DNA of 64,000 nucleotides. Origin: Streptomyces sp. NBC_00490. Lineage in GTDB: Bacteria; Actinomycetota; Actinomycetes; Streptomycetales; Streptomycetaceae. Below, in pieces: positions 24,173-30,039 of this stretch. The stretch lies in NCBI RefSeq assembly GCF_036013645.1, contig NZ_CP107869.1:7502001-7566000 (forward strand), in the 5' to 3' direction. The notes beneath the pieces were generated by a model, which was not told where the DNA came from, ran no database searches, and saw nothing but the letters and a program-made list of their open reading frames with translations. Position 1 is the stretch's first letter; every line of letters starts with the position of its first letter. The position numbers and the translations under genes are program-made.

Positions 24173-24318
24173 TGCGTCTCGTCTACGTGTACCGCTACAA
24201 CGACCCCGAAGAGCGCCGGTACCTGTTCCGGCGCCCGCTGGTCTGGGCATGGCTCCTGAGCCATCTCAGGCCCGAGTACGACTACAAGCCGTTCTGGTGG
24301 CAGGGCAGTAGCTCCTGA
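24172..24318 (+). CDS. Early phage protein, 48 aa, basic and aromatic
   Basis: A 48-codon gene starting MRLVYVYRYNDPEERRYLFR and ending KPFWWQGSSS, rich in Arg, Tyr and Trp. It overlaps the preceding gene (TGATG), so it is coupled. It ends in the repeated TGATCATCCGCCG. Small and highly aromatic; possibly a protein-binding peptide. Confidence 0.55.
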   Translation: MRLVYVYRYNDPEERRYLFRRPLVWAWLLSHLRPEYDYKPFWWQGSSS

Positions 24319-24328
24319 TCATCCGCCG
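24316..24328 (+). repeat. TGATCATCCGCCG direct repeat, copy 2
   Basis: Exact copy of 23758-23770, again starting at a stop codon. Followed 11 bases later by a strong hairpin and then by a leader, the same order as at copy 1. Confidence 0.6.
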
Positions 24329-24338
24329 GAGTTAGACG

Positions 24339-24369
24339 AGCGGCCCCCTGCTGTGAGGGGGGGGCCGCT
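24339..24369 (+). terminator. Cassette-end hairpin
   Basis: AGCGGCCCCC (24339-24348) pairs with GGGGGCCGCT (24360-24369), a perfect 10-base stem, followed by TCCTT. Probable terminator of the cassette containing the 94- and 48-residue genes. Confidence 0.55.
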
Positions 24370-24372
24370 TCC

Positions 24373-24464
24373 TTGCTCTTACGGACAAGAGCGCGCGGGC
24401 CCGGAGTGCCATCCGGGCCCGCGCTGGTCGGCGCAACCCATCTGGAGAGGCAGGCAGCGCCATG
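24373..24464 (+). promoter_or_regulatory. Three-part early leader, copy 4
   Basis: TTGCTCTTACGGA with GCTCT/AGAGC, then the longest GTGCCA hairpin: a 13-base perfect stem at 24393-24424. The third element is GGCGC (24430-24434) and GCGCC (24457-24461) flanking a loop with GGAGAGG. Here the third stem is GGCGC instead of TGATCA but is still complementary. Confidence 0.7.
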
Positions 24465-24971
24465 AGCGACAGTACCAAGATCGAGGACAAGGGCACGAGA
24501 GCGGTCACCGTGGAGCAGCTCACTGACGTTGAGCTGACCGCAGGCCAGTACGCGACCCTCATGCGTCTCACGGAGCCGAACGACTACCAGACGGAGCGCA
24601 TGCACAATCTGCGCACTGTGCTGGAGAGCGCGATGGAGCTCAGGTCGGGCAAGTACGCGACGGAGCTCACGGACGAGATGATCGAGTCCGTGTCCTACGT
24701 CCTCAAGGTCTCGGCCCTCCGGGGTGGAGCAGCGGTCATGCAGTCCAACCGGTTCGAAACGGAGTACGCCCTCAAGGGGCTGACGCCCCGTGAACGGCTC
24801 TTCAAGGCCCGTGAGGCAGGCGCAGAGATCCGGGAGACGCGCACCAACACGTCCGTCACGTTCGGCCCCCAGGGGGACGACGACGGCACGCCATGGGTCG
24901 TGTTCTCGGCAGGCCTCGGGCAGTACTTCCGCCTGCCGGACAGCGACGTACACCCGGTTTGGGGCGAGTGA
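24462..24971 (+). CDS. Early phage protein, 169 aa
   Basis: The protein starts MSDSTKIEDKGTRAVTVEQL. Mostly helical N-terminal half with ELTAGQYATLMRLTEPNDYQ and a beta C-terminal half (ETRTNTSVTFGPQGDDDGTP; GLGQYFRLPDSDVHP). No recognised domain. Starts the largest early operon (24462-25679), in which each stop and start are separated by two bases as TGACCATG or TGATCATG. Confidence 0.65.
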   Translation: MSDSTKIEDKGTRAVTVEQLTDVELTAGQYATLMRLTEPNDYQTERMHNLRTVLESAMELRSGKYATELTDEMIESVSYVLKVSALRGGAAVMQSNRFETEYALKGLTPRERLFKAREAGAEIRETRTNTSVTFGPQGDDDGTPWVVFSAGLGQYFRLPDSDVHPVWGE

Positions 24972-24973
24972 CC

Positions 24974-25258
24974 ATGGCGGACAACGACAAGCCTCGCAGC
25001 GCAGGGACCGAGTGGACCATGCGTAGCTGGTACACGACGACGGACGGCGACCGCGTCTCGCTGCTACAGCAGGGGGACGACGACCTGCCGGAGCGGACGG
25101 CAGTCCTGTACTCCTACGAGTGGCCGAACACGCCGCAGTTCATCGAGTACGAGGGACTGGTGGACGCCCTGTGGGTCTACGCCGAGAGTCTCAGACAGGC
25201 CACGACGCGTGGCCTGCTGGCCGAGGTTGGCACGAACCCGAAGACGGAGGGCGAGTGA
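24974..25258 (+). CDS. Early phage protein, 94 aa
   Basis: The protein starts MADNDKPRSAGTEWTMRSWY at TGACCATG. Beta-rich in the middle (RVSLLQQGDDDLPERTAVLYSYEWPN) with a C-terminal helix (EGLVDALWVYAESLRQAT). Acidic. No recognised domain. Confidence 0.6.
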   Translation: MADNDKPRSAGTEWTMRSWYTTTDGDRVSLLQQGDDDLPERTAVLYSYEWPNTPQFIEYEGLVDALWVYAESLRQATTRGLLAEVGTNPKTEGE

Positions 25259-25260
25259 TC

Positions 25261-25485
25261 ATGGCCTTCAAGGAGATCACTTATCTCGTCCTGGTCGGCG
25301 AGAAGCCGCAGGAGTATCCGCAGACAGCGGACCAGGCTTGCCAGGCGGTTGGCGTGCACTTCGTGACCGGCCTGCCCGTGCACCGCTACGACTTCCGGAC
25401 ACCGGCCGGTGACCCGTGTGTGGTCGTGGTGGTCTACGGCTCGAACGCGCTCTTCGGCGCGTACATCTTCACGGGGAGGATGTGA
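25261..25485 (+). CDS. Early phage protein, 74 aa
   Basis: The protein starts MAFKEITYLVLVGEKPQEYP at TGATCATG. Alternating hydrophobic strands (ITYLVLVGE; CVVVVVYGSNALFGAYIF) around a short helix, a small alpha/beta fold. No recognised domain. Confidence 0.6.
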   Translation: MAFKEITYLVLVGEKPQEYPQTADQACQAVGVHFVTGLPVHRYDFRTPAGDPCVVVVVYGSNALFGAYIFTGRM

Positions 25486-25487
25486 CC

Positions 25488-25679
25488 ATGCCGCACCTGG
25501 CTGACTGCGCCGCCTCCTGGAGGGCCGAGGACAAGGGCTGTTACGAGCGACCCGCGCTCGTCCTCACGGCCGAGGATGGCGCACAGACGCTGGCCTGTGA
25601 GGGCCATGCCGGGTGGCTGCTCTCCGAGGCTCTGGAGGGCCAGAAAGAGGCCACCGTCAAGGCGTACAGCGGCGACTGA
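25488..25679 (+). CDS. Early phage protein, 63 aa
   Basis: The protein starts MPHLADCAASWRAEDKGCYE at TGACCATG. Three Cys and two His with the order C-C-C (DCAAS, GCYER, ACEGHAGW) suggest a small metal site. It ends the operon that starts at 24462 and is followed by a strong terminator. Confidence 0.6.
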   Translation: MPHLADCAASWRAEDKGCYERPALVLTAEDGAQTLACEGHAGWLLSEALEGQKEATVKAYSGD

Positions 25680-25697
25680 CCCTGTCACCCCAAATCG

Positions 25698-25737
25698 CCA
25701 GGCATCCCGCATCCCCCCGCGGGATGCCTGGTCTTTT
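25698..25737 (+). terminator. Intrinsic terminator
   Basis: CCAGGCATCCCGC (25698-25710) pairs with GCGGGATGCCTGG (25719-25731), an exact 13-base stem with an eight-base loop, followed by TCTTTT. The clearest rho-independent terminator in the early region. Confidence 0.85.
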
Positions 25738-25756
25738 GGCCTGACAGGCCACGCCC

Positions 25757-25812
25757 CGGCTGGAGTGCCATCTAGCCGAGGTGTCCAACTGCCCATGGAG
25801 AGGCGGCAGATG
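25757..25812 (+). promoter_or_regulatory. Early leader, copy 5 (GTGCCA hairpin plus RBS loop)
   Basis: CGGCTGGA-GTGCCA-TCTAGCCG (25757-25778, eight pairs including one G-T), then CTGCC (25789-25793) and GGCAG (25805-25809) around CATGGAGAGGC, with the ATG directly after. The first element is replaced by another small stem, GGCCT/AGGCC. Confidence 0.65.
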
Positions 25813-26235
25813 ATGAGTGAGAACCAGAAGGTGACCGTGCAGTTTGCTGGCACGATCACGTACGACGCGGCGCCGGAGGACTCCGAAGGCACGCCCAGCC
25901 CGACCACCGTAGAGGGCCACACGAAGGCCATGGCCGGTGACGTGGCGAGCACGCTCAACGATCACCTGATGTACGGCGAGAGCGACTTGGAGCCGACTGA
26001 CTACGTGCAGGCGATCCACGAACTCACGGTCACCGGCGTCACCCCGGCACAGATCGAGCGCCTGGCCCGGCTGGAAGCGCTCGTTGAGCGCGCCGCAACC
26101 CTCGTCCATGACCACGCCGTGAACACGGAGGGCGTCACGAACCTGGGGCGCCTTGACGACATCGAGAGCAACTACGAGAGCGACGCATGGACGCTCGTGC
26201 TGGAACTCGCCCCGCTCGCCAGGAAGGGGGAGTAA
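25810..26235 (+). CDS. Early phage protein, 141 aa
   Basis: The protein starts MMSENQKVTVQFAGTITYDA (second ATG at 25813 also possible). Mostly helical after residue 30: DVASTLNDHLMYGESDLEPT, QIERLARLEALVERAATLVH, and a final helix. Acidic. No recognised family. Start and RBS lie in the fifth leader copy. Confidence 0.6.
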   Translation: MMSENQKVTVQFAGTITYDAAPEDSEGTPSPTTVEGHTKAMAGDVASTLNDHLMYGESDLEPTDYVQAIHELTVTGVTPAQIERLARLEALVERAATLVHDHAVNTEGVTNLGRLDDIESNYESDAWTLVLELAPLARKGE

Positions 26236-26237
26236 GT

Positions 26238-26423
26238 GTGTGTCAAGAGTGCGAGGCGGAGACGGTGGCGGCGTGGCAACTGCCGCTGAACCAGCGGCCG
26301 ATACCTCCCGCCTCCGGCGAAGGGGCGATCTACTCGCCTGAGTACCTGGCACGCAAGGAAGGCAACGCCCGGGGCGCCTACCCCCCGGGGTGGCACCCCC
26401 TTGACGTGCCGGACAGCGGCTGA
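26238..26423 (+). CDS. Small early protein, 61 aa, CxxC
   Basis: GTG start two bases after the preceding stop, with GGGGGAG eight bases upstream. The protein has an N-terminal CQEC pair, then ETVAAWQLPLNQRPIPPASG and a proline-rich end. A single CxxC is not a complete zinc site. The coding evidence is moderate. Confidence 0.45.
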   Translation: MCQECEAETVAAWQLPLNQRPIPPASGEGAIYSPEYLARKEGNARGAYPPGWHPLDVPDSG

Positions 26424-26641
26424 CCCAAGCTCCGGCGCCCCTGGCTCCCACCAGGCGCCGGTAGGCGGCCCAAGCCCCCCTTGGGGCCGCCCGCAGCACC
26501 TCGGACCCCTCAACCCCCCCGATGGGTCCGAGGTGCTGCTCTTACGTGTCCCTGCGTTCGCAAGGCTGCACATCAGGCGCCGTGGAATCCACTGCCTCTC
26601 CCCCTGATGTGCCGCCCTGGGTCCGCACGGGCCACCAATTC

Positions 26642-26672
26642 CCCATGTCAACGGAGAGGTTGGTTTCATGGG
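26642..26672 (+). promoter_or_regulatory. RBS-in-loop leader of the ATPase gene
   Basis: CCCATG (26642-26647) and CATGGG (26667-26672) flank a loop with ACGGAGAGG. The start codon ATG (26668-26670) is inside the 3' arm. Therefore ribosome access would require melting of this stem. Confidence 0.55.
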
Positions 26673-28251
26673 TGGCAAGAATCCGTTCCAGGCGATTTCG
26701 CCGGAACAGCTCCTGGCGATGGTGCAGGACGCACACACTCAGCAAGCTACAGAGCTGAGCCAGGAAGAAGCCGTCCGCAAGGCCGCTATGGCCCTGCTCG
26801 CCCAGGTGGGCGGCAAGACGATCACGGAGAAAGACCTCGTCTTCGAGGGTGCAAAGTTCGTCCTTCCCGCGCAGTACGAAGGGAAGCTGCCCGAGGCGAT
26901 CTCCTTTCTGGAGCGCTGGCAGGATCAGCAGAGCAAGACGCACGAGTACAACAAGGTGTTCCAGTACCGGCCCTACGACGTGGCGCACGCGCTCACGCTG
27001 GCCCTCACGGAAGTGTTCGGGACCAGCGGCATGGGCGAGTCGTGGCGCGACATGTTCGGCGGCGAGCACCACCCGCAGTTCATCGAGGTCGCCACCGGCG
27101 TGGGCCAGTCCGTACAGGTTCCGTGGGACCTGATGGCCCTTCCGATCCTGGGCCCCAACGCAAAGATCGAAGTGGGCTTCACTCGGGATCGTGAGCTGGG
27201 CATGATCGGCAAGCTTTCGATCCAGGCTCCACGGGGCGTCAAGGCGCAGGTCGAGGGCCTCTGGAAGGTCATCGAAAGGCACCTGGTCACGTCGTCGATC
27301 TACCGGGGCAAGGCCCTGGTGGGCGGCGACCAGATCATGCCTGCCTACCTGGACGTCAGGAAGGTCGACCCGAAGCAGGTCATCTACTCGGACGACGTCC
27401 TGACGCAGCTCCAGACGAACGTCTGGAGCCTGATCGAGCACACGGACCTCATGCGGGAGCTGGGCGAGTCCCTCAAGCGGGCAGTCCTGCTGGAAGGCCC
27501 GTACGGCACCGGCAAGTCCCTGGCCGCGTTCCTCACGGCCCAGAAGTGCCAGGCCAACGGCTGGACGTTCCTGTTCGTCAAGCCCGGCGACGACCTGGAC
27601 GCAGCCATGCGCACGGCCCAGCTCTACAGCCCGGCCGTGGTCTTCTTCGAGGACATCGACGTCATCGGAGAAGCTGGCGACCCGGCCCGGGTCAGCAAGC
27701 TCCTGGACTCCTTCGACGGCATCGGCGCCAAGGGTGCCGAAGTGGTGGCGATCCTCACCACGAACCGCAAGGACCGCATCCACAAGGGCATGCTCCGCCC
27801 CGGCCGGCTGGATGCCGTGATCTCGATCAACCACCTGGACGAGTCCGGCGTGGAGAAGCTGATCAAGGCGCACGTCCCGGAAGACATGCTCCGGGTCATG
27901 GACTACGCCCGGGTCTTCGAGAGCTTCAAGGAGTTCACGCCCGCCTTCGCCAAGGAGGCGATCAGCCGCGCCAAGCGCTACGCGATCACGCGTGAGGGCG
28001 GCAAGCCGACCATGCTCACGACGAGCGACTTCGTCAACGCTGCCGCGTCTCTGGCGCCGCAGCTGGAGCTGATGCACGCGGCCCAGGAGGAGAAGACCCT
28101 CCCGACGCTCGACAAGGCGTTCATGGACCGCGTCGCGGACGTCGTGGACGCCATGCGCCCAGTCGACGAGGACGGCGACAAGGCGCAGATCTACGGCGGG
28201 GGAGAGAACGTGGAGGGCTTCGAGGTCGACCGCGAATCCCTGCCCGCCTGA
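26668..28251 (+). CDS. AAA+ ATPase, CDC48/FtsH-like module with novel N-terminal half
   Basis: 527 residues. The C-terminal half is a classical AAA module: Walker A GPYGTGKS (277-284), Walker B AVVFFEDID (323-331), sensor ILTTNRKDR and the arginine-finger region GMLRPGRLD (about 372-380), as in proteasome-type and ClpB/FtsH unfoldases. The first 210 residues have no recognised fold but include an amphipathic helix at the N-terminus and FTRDRELGMIGKLSIQAPRG. There is no protease domain. A phage-coded remodeller of host or phage protein complexes is the likely role. It is the largest early protein and starts with its own RBS-loop leader. Confidence 0.8.
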   Translation: MGGKNPFQAISPEQLLAMVQDAHTQQATELSQEEAVRKAAMALLAQVGGKTITEKDLVFEGAKFVLPAQYEGKLPEAISFLERWQDQQSKTHEYNKVFQYRPYDVAHALTLALTEVFGTSGMGESWRDMFGGEHHPQFIEVATGVGQSVQVPWDLMALPILGPNAKIEVGFTRDRELGMIGKLSIQAPRGVKAQVEGLWKVIERHLVTSSIYRGKALVGGDQIMPAYLDVRKVDPKQVIYSDDVLTQLQTNVWSLIEHTDLMRELGESLKRAVLLEGPYGTGKSLAAFLTAQKCQANGWTFLFVKPGDDLDAAMRTAQLYSPAVVFFEDIDVIGEAGDPARVSKLLDSFDGIGAKGAEVVAILTTNRKDRIHKGMLRPGRLDAVISINHLDESGVEKLIKAHVPEDMLRVMDYARVFESFKEFTPAFAKEAISRAKRYAITREGGKPTMLTTSDFVNAAASLAPQLELMHAAQEEKTLPTLDKAFMDRVADVVDAMRPVDEDGDKAQIYGGGENVEGFEVDRESLPA

Positions 28252-28257
28252 CCAACC

Positions 28258-28283
28258 CCACGGGGCCCTTCGGGGCCCCGTGG
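28258..28283 (+). terminator. Hairpin after ATPase gene
   Basis: CCACGGGGCCC pairs with GGGCCCCGTGG around TTCG, 11 perfect pairs, 7 bases after the ATPase stop. No T run but the stem is very stable; likely a terminator or 3'-end stabiliser. Confidence 0.6.
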
Positions 28284-28308
28284 TCAACACCCCGAGAGGG
28301 GGTTACCC

Positions 28309-28551
28309 GTGTGCGACGACTGCAACAGGCGTGGCCTTGCGGCGCTGGAGGCTATCGCCAACGGTGAGGACATCCCGGAGTTCTCGGACGGCAGTCCGGA
28401 GGTCGAACTAGCGAAGTTCTCCCTGCCCTTCCCGCTGATGGTCCAGATCACTGACACCGGCATGGCCGCGATCGTCACAAGCGAGCTGGGCTGGAAGGCA
28501 ATTCGAGGCTTCCTGGAGTCCATCGGCCGGGCGGTGGACGACAGCCCTTAG
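28309..28551 (+). CDS. Early phage protein, 80 aa, N-terminal CxxC
   Basis: GTG start after a GAGAGGGGG site. The protein begins MCDDCNRRGLAALEAIANGE and has a hydrophobic middle (LAKFSLPFPLMVQITDTGMA) and C-terminal helix (GWKAIRGFLESIG). A CxxC pair near the N-terminus recurs in several small early proteins here. No named family. Confidence 0.6.
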   Translation: MCDDCNRRGLAALEAIANGEDIPEFSDGSPEVELAKFSLPFPLMVQITDTGMAAIVTSELGWKAIRGFLESIGRAVDDSP

Positions 28552-28616
28552 AACTCCCCGCTGCCCCGGGGTGAGTGACGGCCCCCGGGGTAGCAGGGCA
28601 GGATGTGCCCTACACA

Positions 28617-28642
28617 CATGGTCTACGGAGAGGCAGCCCATG
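28617..28642 (+). promoter_or_regulatory. RBS-in-loop leader (CATGG/CCATG)
   Basis: CATGG (28617-28621) and CCATG (28638-28642) flank TCTACGGAGAGGCAGC. The start ATG is the last three bases of the stem. Upstream is AGGGCA-GGATG-TGCCCT, another hairpin with TGCC next to the loop. Confidence 0.55.
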
Positions 28643-28894
28643 ACGTACAAGGCAACTTTGGGCGGGGAACCGCTCGCTACAGGCACCATGCAGGAGATTC
28701 AACAGGCCTCCATGGAGGCGATCACCGAGGCGCTGGGCAAGGACCCCGAAGGGGTTGCCATGAGCGCTGCGCAGGCCAACCGGGACTTCCAGAGCAGCAC
28801 CGTGGAAGCCACCGTGGCATCTGTCGGCGAATGGAAGTGCCCTATGTGGGTTCACGGTGACGCACTGACCCTGGTCGTCACCAAGGAGGGGTGA
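28640..28894 (+). CDS. Early phage protein, 84 aa
   Basis: The protein starts MTYKATLGGEPLATGTMQEI. Helix in the centre (MQEIQQASMEAITEALGKDP) and strands at the end (EWKCPMWVHGDALTLVVTKE). Possible dsDNA-mimic or chaperone-like small protein, but there is no family match I can name. The next gene starts four bases later. Confidence 0.6.
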   Translation: MTYKATLGGEPLATGTMQEIQQASMEAITEALGKDPEGVAMSAAQANRDFQSSTVEATVASVGEWKCPMWVHGDALTLVVTKEG

Positions 28895-28897
28895 ACG

Positions 28898-29224
28898 ATG
28901 CGCTACGAAGTGGTTGTCAACGCCAGGAAGCGCGGGTTCTCCATCTTCGATCACAAGCTGTCCCCGCTCGCGTTACAGAAGAAGATGGAGCCAGTTCACT
29001 GCTCCCTGGACGGTGAGCACGAGTTGGTTTTCCCCCGCTTCGGCGAGGCGTGGCAATGGCTCGGCGCATGCGAGCGGGCCGGGCTGGACCTGGAGGCCGA
29101 AGTGGGGGACGTGGCCAGGGTGTACGTGGGCGCCGGGGGTAACGTCGTGGAACTGCGGATCTGCACCGGGGTGCCTGATGGCCCTGTCGTCCGCGAACTG
29201 CCCGCGTACTGGGCGGGTGAGTGA
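28898..29224 (+). CDS. Early phage protein, 108 aa, paralogue of the next gene
   Basis: The protein starts MRYEVVVNARKRGFSIFDHK. The middle, HCSLDGEHELVFPRFGEAWQWL, parallels FCSLDGETVLEWGERADAMAWL in the following 92-residue gene: CSLDG, then a strand and an amphipathic helix with Trp. The two probably arose by duplication. It overlaps the next start (TGATG). No recognised domain. Confidence 0.6.
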   Translation: MRYEVVVNARKRGFSIFDHKLSPLALQKKMEPVHCSLDGEHELVFPRFGEAWQWLGACERAGLDLEAEVGDVARVYVGAGGNVVELRICTGVPDGPVVRELPAYWAGE

Positions 29225-29502
29225 TGCCGCCGGAAATCCAAGACCGCTACGAGGTCCGGCAGGTCGGGTCAGTGTTCGCAATCCGCGACATGGCCATGCG
29301 GGGCTTCTGCTCGCTGGACGGCGAGACCGTCTTGGAGTGGGGAGAGCGCGCCGACGCCATGGCCTGGCTCAGGCAGTGCTACAAGACGTGGGGCCACAAC
29401 CCGAACGTCACCGACGACCCCAACGACGCAAAGGCGCAGGCGCGCAACCGGCGCTTCGACCCCGCCCAGTCCCCATGGGATGCGTCGTTCTACGACCGTT
29501 AG
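29224..29502 (+). CDS. Early phage protein, 92 aa, paralogue of the preceding gene
   Basis: The protein starts MPPEIQDRYEVRQVGSVFAI. It shares the CSLDG-strand-helix core with the preceding gene, then has a charged C-terminus (NPNVTDDPNDAKAQARNRRF). The start is set by TGATG overlap. Followed by a clear terminator. Confidence 0.6.
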   Translation: MPPEIQDRYEVRQVGSVFAIRDMAMRGFCSLDGETVLEWGERADAMAWLRQCYKTWGHNPNVTDDPNDAKAQARNRRFDPAQSPWDASFYDR

Positions 29503-29516
29503 ACCCTCACAGACCG

Positions 29517-29553
29517 AAGCCCCCTGGACCCCGCCGTTTCAGGGGGCTTTGTC
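29517..29553 (+). terminator. Intrinsic terminator
   Basis: AAGCCCCCCTG pairs with CAGGGGGCTT (one bulged C) around a 13-base loop, followed by TTG. Ends the operon of the CSLDG paralogues just before the tRNA locus. Confidence 0.65.
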
Positions 29554-29557
29554 ATGC

Positions 29558-29576
29558 CCCGCCCTTGTGGGGCGGA
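29558..29576 (+). repeat. 19-base repeat, copy 1
   Basis: CCCCGCCCTTGTGGGGCGG, itself a hairpin (CCCCGCC/GGGGCGG-type), recurs exactly at 32173-32191. Both copies stand before small genes or RNA loci. Possibly a common terminator or recombination boundary. Confidence 0.55.
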
Positions 29577-29645
29577 GAGCGTCAGGCCTGGGGAGGCCGC
29601 CATGAGCCGGTATGGCACCACCGGTGACGCGAAACGGGCCGTCAA

Positions 29646-29707
29646 GGGCGGCGACGGGATTGATCACCCGCTTAGGGGTAAAGCCGGTTCGAATCCGGCC
29701 CCGCCCA
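29646..29707 (+). pseudogene. tRNA-like remnant (T arm and acceptor stem only)
   Basis: GCCGG-TTCGAAT-CCGGC is a perfect T arm and CCCGCCC-A a normal acceptor 3' side. The matching GGGCGGC (29646-29652) would pair at six of seven positions. Only 30 bases lie between acceptor and T arm instead of about 41, and they do not form both D and anticodon arms (GCTT/AAGC looks like a D arm). I read this as a decayed tRNA gene, five bases before the intact tRNA. Confidence 0.55.
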
Positions 29708-29712
29708 CTCAT

Positions 29713-29787
29713 CCCCCCGTAGCCCAGCTGGCAGAGGCAGCCCCCTTAAAAGGGTTTCCAGCGCGGGTTCGAGCCCCGTCGGGGGGA
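29713..29787 (+). tRNA. Phage tRNA, anticodon UAA in a class I (short variable loop) body
   Basis: Acceptor stem CCCCCCG/CGGGGGG is perfect, T arm GCGGG-TTCGAGC-CCCGT has normal loop, and the D arm has GCC/GGC with AG..GG. The anticodon loop is CTTAAAA, so bases 34-36 read UAA, pairing with the leucine codon UUA. The anticodon stem has three strong pairs, one G-U and one mismatch. Bacterial leucine tRNAs have a long variable arm; this one has only six bases, so its amino acid identity is uncertain. UUA is the rare codon read by the bldA tRNA in Streptomyces. No encoded CCA. Confidence 0.7.
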
Positions 29788-29811
29788 CGCACAACCGAAG
29801 GAGGGGGGCCA

Positions 29812-30039
29812 ATGGCGAAGCTCTACAAGTACATGGACGGTCGCGGAGACCTCTTTGAGGTCGAAGAGGTCATGATCCCCGGCGTGGGGCTGGGGCTCTC
29901 TCTGCGCACCACGCACAGCGGCCCCTGCATCCCGATGGAGGAGATACCGCGGCTCATCAATGCCCTTAAGGAAGGGCTCCACGTCACCACCGGCACAAAG
30001 GAGAGGCAGCATGGCAAGGATCATTCAGAGGATTACTAA
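29812..30039 (+). CDS. Early phage protein, 75 aa
   Basis: The protein starts MAKLYKYMDGRGDLFEVEEV with GGAGGGGGG five bases upstream. A compact beta-rich fold (EVMIPGVGLGLSLRTTHSGP) and a C-terminal helix (EEIPRLINALKEGLHV). It overlaps the next gene by 29 bases. A longer upstream frame runs through the tRNA and is not coding. Confidence 0.55.
   Translation: MAKLYKYMDGRGDLFEVEEVMIPGVGLGLSLRTTHSGPCIPMEEIPRLINALKEGLHVTTGTKERQHGKDHSEDY

Noticed and set aside
29646..29707. A second functional tRNA
   Set aside because: Only T arm and acceptor are intact; 30 bases between them cannot form both D and anticodon arms.
29554..30039. 161-codon plus-strand frame across the tRNA locus
   Set aside because: It reads through two tRNA structures; the real gene begins at the ATG at 29812 with its own GGAGGGGGG site.
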